Shown one piece after another: positions 15,344 to 20,194 of a stretch of 20,194 nt of DNA (the stretch's first letter is position 1; every line of letters starts with the position of its first letter). The position numbers and the translations under genes were made by a program. The DNA is from Cyanobacteria bacterium UBA11153 (GTDB taxonomy: Bacteria > Cyanobacteriota > Cyanobacteriia > Cyanobacteriales > Coleofasciculaceae). The DNA lies in NCBI GenBank assembly GCA_003511885.1, contig DOIX01000031.1:15078-35271 (forward strand), written 5' to 3'. The notes below the pieces were generated by a model. The model was not told the origin of the DNA. It was given only the letters and a program-made list of their open reading frames with translations, and did not search any database.

Positions 15344-17179
15344 ATGGCTCAAACAGCATTACAAACCCTGAAATTTATCTTCTCAGATCGTCCCGATGTT
15401 CTAAAATTACTTGATATCCGAGAATTAGATTTAGAAGGTCGAGTAGATGCAGAATTTGTTCAAGCACAATCGAAACGAGAGCTATTTCCTGAACCTGTTA
15501 ATTTTTATGCGACAGGAAGGACAAGTGCAGGTAAAACAACCTTAGCAACTACTTTTATAGATCCTAATCAGGAACTTGCTGAGACAATCAAAGCGGTTTT
15601 ACCTCGTACAGGGAAAACAGACTGTACTTGGATGACTGTTTTCTTTCAAATGCGAAGTAATTTACGTTACTTTGATCTTCCAGGTGCAGGGGGATGTAAT
15701 GAAACTTACGAAAACATTAATAGAGCTACCTTACTTTTACCTCAAATTGATGATGAAGATGAAGGTTTAAAGCCCATTAATGAGTTTGAATTATGGAACT
15801 TATCAGATTATTCTACTACGAAAAAAGTCGTCAAAAGAGTAGTTTCTGTTACTGAATGGCAAGCCAAAGAAAATCAACAAAATGTTAAGCCTGATATCAT
15901 CCTTTATGTTGTTGCTCCTCATCGTGGTTTTGTCCGAGAAGATGGTAAATATTTACGCTCTTTACTGCGACAACAAGCCAAACAAAGCAACAAAAATAAA
16001 GTAATTTTTGCTCTGAATATTTTCTATAATTCTGATGGCTCACAGATTACCACTAGAGAAAATATTGAAGATTCCAGACAGCAGATCGAAAAAATTTTCC
16101 AAGAGTTTTACCCTAATGTACCAGTTCCTATTGTTGAAGTAAATTGCTCAACTGGAACGGGTGTGAATAAAATTACTGAACTTATGTGTCAAATGTTGCC
16201 AGATAATAAGATTGGTAACATGGGACAAGTTCTGCAAGATGAATTGAAATCTTTTGCGAAAAAAGAGCGTAGCCGCCGCTATCGCAAAGCATTGATTTAC
16301 ATTGCCAGCCGTTTAGCTACCTGTGTTGTCGATCAAAAATTAGGCGATCAAGACTTACTCAATGAAGCATATATGGCTGTTGCTGATTATGGTATTCGAG
16401 TATTCAGAGAAGAAGATGCTCGTTTAGAGGCTGAAAAAGAATTGAATGACATGATTGATAGCTTTGCCAAACAAGCCAAAATTTCACGACAAGAGGCGAT
16501 CAAAAAATTTGTTCCAGACATTGAAGAAGATACAGTCATGGAATCAACAGTAGTCGGATTTAAACCAAAGTTTAAGAATGTAACAATTGAGGAAGAAGTC
16601 CCAGACTTTTATCAAGAAACAGAGAGAGTAAAACGTTCTGCTATTGCCCGTGGTAGCCTCGGTATTGTAGAAGGTGTTGTTCAAGTTGCTGCATCTCCAA
16701 TTAGTTTCATCCAAGGTATAGTATCAGCATTTGGTGGCATGAAAGAAGAAGATATCTTGGGTAATAAAATTCACGAACAGTTTGACAGAGATGCCTACAG
16801 AAATGAAAATCTTATCAAGCCAACAACCCGAAAAGTAAAAAGAATACAACAGAGCCTTGATGACATCGAAACAATCCGGCAAGATGTTCCCAAGAAAATA
16901 CAAAAAATTGTACAGAAAGAACAAGTTGTTGGACAAAAGTCCTTGCAAGGTGGCTATCCTGTTGTTGAAACTATTCTAGCAATTGGTTTAGGGATCGAAA
17001 ATTCCAATTCTCAAACTGATGTTAATGATTTTGAGGCAATAGTTAATAATGGAAAATCTCAAGTGCAAGCTTTGCTAGGTCGCTTTACAGATCAAATCAA
17101 CCAATTAGCTGTTAATTATGAACCAAAACAAGCAGAAGTAAACATCCTCAAAATATTAGAAGGAGCTTTGCTCAACTAA
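15344..17179 (+). CDS. Atypical P-loop GTPase with helical C-terminal region, 611 aa
   Basis: This is a TRAFAC-type GTPase-like protein. The G1 P-loop is GRTSAGKT (58-65). A likely G2 threonine lies in DCT (93-95), G3 is DLPG (111-114), and a G5-like NCSTGTG is at 267-273. The G4 position reads N225-IFY instead of NKxD, so guanine specificity is doubtful. After the G domain come a long helical region (about 295-400) and a Gly/Ala-rich hydrophobic stretch (about 434-465; GSLGIVEGVVQVAASPISFI, then QGIVSAFGGM) that could insert in or lie on a membrane. Helices follow to the end (LDDIETIRQDVPKKIQKIVQ). AAGGAG sits 7 bases before the ATG, the best ribosome binding site in the operon. The layout resembles dynamin-like or immunity-related GTPases in outline, but homology is not shown. 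Confidence 0.85.
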   Translation: MAQTALQTLKFIFSDRPDVLKLLDIRELDLEGRVDAEFVQAQSKRELFPEPVNFYATGRTSAGKTTLATTFIDPNQELAETIKAVLPRTGKTDCTWMTVFFQMRSNLRYFDLPGAGGCNETYENINRATLLLPQIDDEDEGLKPINEFELWNLSDYSTTKKVVKRVVSVTEWQAKENQQNVKPDIILYVVAPHRGFVREDGKYLRSLLRQQAKQSNKNKVIFALNIFYNSDGSQITTRENIEDSRQQIEKIFQEFYPNVPVPIVEVNCSTGTGVNKITELMCQMLPDNKIGNMGQVLQDELKSFAKKERSRRYRKALIYIASRLATCVVDQKLGDQDLLNEAYMAVADYGIRVFREEDARLEAEKELNDMIDSFAKQAKISRQEAIKKFVPDIEEDTVMESTVVGFKPKFKNVTIEEEVPDFYQETERVKRSAIARGSLGIVEGVVQVAASPISFIQGIVSAFGGMKEEDILGNKIHEQFDRDAYRNENLIKPTTRKVKRIQQSLDDIETIRQDVPKKIQKIVQKEQVVGQKSLQGGYPVVETILAIGLGIENSNSQTDVNDFEAIVNNGKSQVQALLGRFTDQINQLAVNYEPKQAEVNILKILEGALLN

Positions 17180-17241
17180 TCTTTTCTTGAATAGAGTAGC
17201 TATTACCTACTCCATTTCAAAAGTATCACCTATCAACACCT

Positions 17242-19560
17242 ATGTACTTCCAACTAAATCCACCATCCATTTCTAAAATCCGTGCTAAGTTCATCATTGA
17301 AAAACTCAGCAATTTTCATCAAAATATCAGTACAATCAATATCTTTGCAACGGGAAGAACTCACAGTGGTAAAACCACACTAGGAAATCGCCTATTAGGA
17401 ATTGATTACTTTCTCTCTAATGGTCGTCAAGACTGTACTAAAGAAATCAATATGATTGAATTTCCCATCGGATTGAAATATTTCGATCTTCCAGGAGTAT
17501 GCAGTGATGACCGATTAGAAAATTATAACAGAATTGCACTTGATATTAGTCAAATTGAAGACTTTCCCTATGTAAATGAGGTAACGTTAGCAAGATACAA
17601 AGAAAATCAAACTCCTTCTGAGCAAAGTTTGAGTATTAGTCATTATGCAAGTATAAATTTTCAACCGGATTTAGTCTATTATTTAATTGCTCCAGATAAA
17701 CAATTTGCTAGAGGAGACAGAAAATACTTACGAGACTTATTAAAGCGACATCAAAATATCATTTATGTCTTCAATATGTTTGTGAATAAACAAACAGGTA
17801 TTAGTTATTCAGCAACAGAAGCTAATATCCAAGATGTAGCCACCCAAATCATCAAGGTTCACCATACAGTCTTAGGGGAAAATTCTAAACCTGTAATTGT
17901 AGGCATTAATTGTTGGACAGGAGAAGGAATATCAGAGTTATTACATCAATCTCAATTGATGTTGTCAGGTAACAAAGGTAAAGTATTTGAGGAATTAATT
18001 AAATATCAACAAGAAAAAACACCTGATGAATATGTTAGTCAAGTCAAACGAGAATTACTCAGCTTATATGCTAATAGTGCTTGTGAAAGAGCAAACGGTA
18101 GTGATACCTGCGATCAACCTTTACATAAACTATGTTACACACTCTTTGATTTTATGGTAAGTCTACCTATTCAACCTGAACAATCAGATAACTCTATTGC
18201 TCAACAGGTAAATACGATTGTTGATCGGGTTTTATCTAATCCATTTGAACAAAATAAAACCAAATCTTTAGAATATAAAATAGATTATGTTCAACGAGCG
18301 AGTAATTATATCCTAAACGAAAGTATTGAATCTTTTAATGAGTTGATTAAAACTTACATTTCTGATGTACAACAAGAAGCTTATGATCTCAGAGATAAAG
18401 AATTTGAAGAATGGGAAAAAGAAAAAGAATCTTATGGACAACAGTTAGAGGAAAAATGGGATAGCATTTTATCAGAAGATAAAGCAATTGGTTTATTAAA
18501 TGAATTAATTCAATCTCTCAATCAAGAGATTAACGATCTTCTGGAAAAATATAATCCTCGCGTTGATGGTCATAACGCTCGTTATATTGACATTTTATCA
18601 CGCCGTCAAAATCTCAACTCTCGTGTTGAGCGCTGGAAAGATCGACTCGATAGATATAATGCTAATATTGATAAAATCAACCGTAGTTCTGCAAGATTGA
18701 CCTATGAAGCTAGACAGTCAATTAATCAAGAAAGTGATTATCTTGACAGAGAAAGAAGCTCGATAAGATCTGAAGATAACTATATTGATTCTCTGGTGGC
18801 AGACTGGGAAATAAACGTTCAAAATCTTGAAGAAGAAAAAGTAAAAATTAAAGCTAAGATTGATAAACGCGATCGCCAAGAAGAAATACGTCAACAGAAA
18901 ATAGAATCGCTCAGAAAGCAATTAAAAGAACGACAAAAATTTCAAAAAGAGGCTCAAGATGAAATTAACTTCTGGATAGAGCTTATCAAAGCTTTTAATA
19001 ACGACTTAAGTTCTCTTGATGAAAAAGTTAATCAGAGAATTGATGAAATGAACATTCATATTCGAGAAATCAGAAACCGTCTATCAGAGAATTATTTTGA
19101 GCAATTTTCTTCTAGGGAAGATGCAATCAATGAATTACAGGAGGTGATTAATCATTGTATAGATGAAATGAATATTTTTGAAAATCAAATTTTCATTTTT
19201 TACCAAGAAATTAATAATTGTATTTTTAAGCTAAATATTAACAAAATGGTGACTCAAGTTTTACAGAAAACCACAGAACATTATTTTGATGAAACCGGTG
19301 AATTTGAATACAGAGGGAGTCACTATCATTACTTCTGTCAACATGGCATTACCATTGGATTAGCTCTCACAACGATGACCCTTGTTGGTTTTGAACAAGA
19401 GTACGAAGAGTTTTATAATGATTTATTGCGTAAGGTTGAGCATTTAGGATATTTTCCCGATCAGCCACTAGAAAGTAAAATGCTCAGTTTATTAGAGTCA
19501 AATATTAATTTATTATTCGATTCTTCCTTTGAGCGAGTAATTCGACAAGCTGTTTTATAG
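17242..19560 (+). CDS. Second atypical P-loop GTPase with very long coiled coil, 772 aa
   Basis: The N-terminal G domain (about 15-245) is related to that of the preceding gene. G1 is GRTHSGKT (38-45), G2-type DCT is at 64-66, G3 is DLPG (82-85), the degenerate G4 is N178-MFV, and the G5-like NCWTGEG is at 223-229. Both proteins also share a PD...AP...KYLR[SD]LL block. Residues about 370-665 are a charged coiled coil (EFEEWEKEKESYGQQLEEKW, IRQQKIESLRKQLKERQKFQ). A C-terminal globular part of about 100 residues follows, with a His/Tyr cluster (GSHYHYFCQHG) and a short hydrophobic stretch (ITIGLALTTMTLVGF). The first protein has the membrane-like segment and this one the extended coiled coil, so the two are specialised, which suggests a heteromeric pair. 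The spacing from the first GTPase is 62 bases and no ribosome binding site is evident. Confidence 0.85.
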   Translation: MYFQLNPPSISKIRAKFIIEKLSNFHQNISTINIFATGRTHSGKTTLGNRLLGIDYFLSNGRQDCTKEINMIEFPIGLKYFDLPGVCSDDRLENYNRIALDISQIEDFPYVNEVTLARYKENQTPSEQSLSISHYASINFQPDLVYYLIAPDKQFARGDRKYLRDLLKRHQNIIYVFNMFVNKQTGISYSATEANIQDVATQIIKVHHTVLGENSKPVIVGINCWTGEGISELLHQSQLMLSGNKGKVFEELIKYQQEKTPDEYVSQVKRELLSLYANSACERANGSDTCDQPLHKLCYTLFDFMVSLPIQPEQSDNSIAQQVNTIVDRVLSNPFEQNKTKSLEYKIDYVQRASNYILNESIESFNELIKTYISDVQQEAYDLRDKEFEEWEKEKESYGQQLEEKWDSILSEDKAIGLLNELIQSLNQEINDLLEKYNPRVDGHNARYIDILSRRQNLNSRVERWKDRLDRYNANIDKINRSSARLTYEARQSINQESDYLDRERSSIRSEDNYIDSLVADWEINVQNLEEEKVKIKAKIDKRDRQEEIRQQKIESLRKQLKERQKFQKEAQDEINFWIELIKAFNNDLSSLDEKVNQRIDEMNIHIREIRNRLSENYFEQFSSREDAINELQEVINHCIDEMNIFENQIFIFYQEINNCIFKLNINKMVTQVLQKTTEHYFDETGEFEYRGSHYHYFCQHGITIGLALTTMTLVGFEQEYEEFYNDLLRKVEHLGYFPDQPLESKMLSLLESNINLLFDSSFERVIRQAVL

Positions 19561-19586
19561 ATAAAGGGATATCTTCATACATACAC

Positions 19587-19608
19587 CGAATTATTTGGCG
19601 ATAATTCG
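19587..19608. terminator. Hairpin after the second GTPase gene
   Basis: CGAATTAT-N6-ATAATTCG has a perfect 8-base stem, 26 bases after the stop. Only a weak T-run follows. It may separate the GTPase genes from the last small gene. Confidence 0.35.
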
Positions 19609-19698
19609 TACTTTACCGTCAAGACAAAACCGCGAATAATCCTCATTTTACCAAATAACAAAAACAACGATCGCTCCAACAATTTGAATCCATAAATC

Positions 19699-20076
19699 AT
19701 GGAATACCTCATTACACCGTCAACAGCAACCAATTGGCAAATTAACGCCTCTGATTTCTCCCAGGAAATCCAGAAACAATGGTCAGATATCGAAGTTTTA
19801 TCAATAACTAATCTAGATAGTTATTATGTCCTTGAATGTACCATCAAAGTACCAGGAATAGGACAAAAATTAGATGTAGCTTTACACCGAGATGGACAAG
19901 GAATCAGTTTGGATGGTGATTTAGCAGACTGTGCTAGATTTGCAATTTGGTTTCGTTCCCTAGTTGCGCCTAAACAAGAGTTAGTATTTTACGATCAAGG
20001 ATACAATTCTCATATTGAGTTACGCGCAGAAACAACTGAGTCAGATATTATCCAGCCATTTTTGACACTAACCTAA
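19699..20076 (+). CDS. Small acidic hypothetical protein, 125 aa
   Basis: This soluble 125-residue protein starts MEYLITPSTATNWQINASDF. It appears to be an alpha/beta fold with strands such as YYVLECTIKV and KLDVALHRDGQGISLDG, followed by CARFAIWFRSL and a C-terminal IELRAETTESDIIQPFL. I have a weak impression that similar small proteins in cyanobacteria occur next to toxin or conflict genes, as immunity-type proteins do, but I cannot name the family. It lies 138 bases after the second GTPase with a hairpin between, so membership of the operon is uncertain. No good ribosome binding site is seen. It is followed by a repeat cluster that closes the locus. Confidence 0.7.
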   Translation: MEYLITPSTATNWQINASDFSQEIQKQWSDIEVLSITNLDSYYVLECTIKVPGIGQKLDVALHRDGQGISLDGDLADCARFAIWFRSLVAPKQELVFYDQGYNSHIELRAETTESDIIQPFLTLT

Positions 20077-20103
20077 CGATCAATTGTCGCCCTGCCGATA
20101 ACC

Positions 20104-20127
20104 AGACAGAGAATAAATTCTCTGTCT
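20104..20127. terminator. Strong hairpin AGACAGAGAAT-AA-ATTCTCTGTCT
   Basis: A perfect 11-base inverted repeat with a 2-base centre lies 27 bases after the last stop. No T-tract follows, so it may act as a transcript-end stabiliser or be part of the repeat cluster. Confidence 0.45.
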
Positions 20128-20136
20128 AATAGCTTA

Positions 20137-20194
20137 AGTCCATTAAAATGGACTGAAATCTTAAATGTCACAAATTTTAGTTCGTAGTAGGCAC
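20137..20194. repeat. Repeat cluster cut by the window end
   Basis: AGTCCATT-AA-AATGGACT (20137-20154) is a perfect 8-base palindrome. It is followed by TTCGTAGTAGGCAC (20181-20194), which matches the arms of the inverted repeat at 10680-10744. The element probably continues beyond the window. Confidence 0.65.

Noticed and set aside
17785..17796. NKQT in the second GTPase as the G4 motif
   Set aside because: It lies four residues beyond the end of the fifth strand and is not matched in the first GTPase, whereas N-[IM]-F-[YV] aligns in both and directly follows the strand.

Overview
The window looks like a piece of a filamentous-type cyanobacterial chromosome. The signs are at least eight copies of the HIP1 octamer GCGATCGC (for example near 1885, 4736, 6849, 8796, 10477, 11905, 13586 and 18869), AT-rich intergenic DNA full of short tandem and inverted repeats, a cobalamin-dependent MetH, and several small protein families I associate with cyanobacteria (a DUF4351-tailed Rpn-like nuclease, the EAAAEIQ-type small protein, and an HTH of the kind found at the start of cyanobacterial STAND/WD proteins). 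I cannot name the genus. No rRNA, tRNA, CRISPR array or intact insertion sequence was seen.

Layout. 1-3298: two small minus-strand genes of unknown function, one exported or membrane-anchored protein with four cysteines (1789-2568), and long repeat-rich spacers that include a G-quadruplex motif and a small gene fragment. 3299-6955: metH, with an unusual repeat-built insert in the linker before its activation domain. 7497-10666: a globin-centred cluster. It has a single-domain globin, a convergent PD-(D/E)XK-like protein and a CRP/FNR-family regulator, then a divergent run of a tiny zinc-ribbon protein, a cupin and a VOC-fold protein. CRP-type TGA-N6-TCA sites lie before both the globin and the regulator, which suggests a small local regulon. 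10680-12646: a MITE-like inverted repeat, an Rpn-family nuclease, a small helical protein and a stand-alone HTH protein.

12877-20076: the most interesting part, six co-directional genes. They encode (1) a tyrosine/asparagine/serine/glycine-rich protein with no Lys or Arg, resembling FUS-type prion-like domains; (2) a small protein whose N-terminal Gly-Asn motif matches the C-terminal motif of protein 1; (3) a 508-residue protein with three exact 33-residue His/Arg/Glu-rich coiled-coil repeats and a C-terminal alpha/beta-like domain; (4) and (5) two related P-loop GTPase-like proteins with the same degenerate G4 motif, one carrying a Gly/Ala-rich hydrophobic segment and one a very long coiled coil; and (6) a small acidic protein after a longer gap. 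My inference is that genes 1-5 form one multi-protein assembly. Its form (paired GTPases, scaffold, low-complexity partner, small adaptor) recalls GTPase-centred bacterial conflict or defence systems, but no toxic effector domain is recognisable, so the function remains open.

The window ends inside another repeat cluster, whose last 14 bases match the arms of the inverted repeat at 10680-10744.
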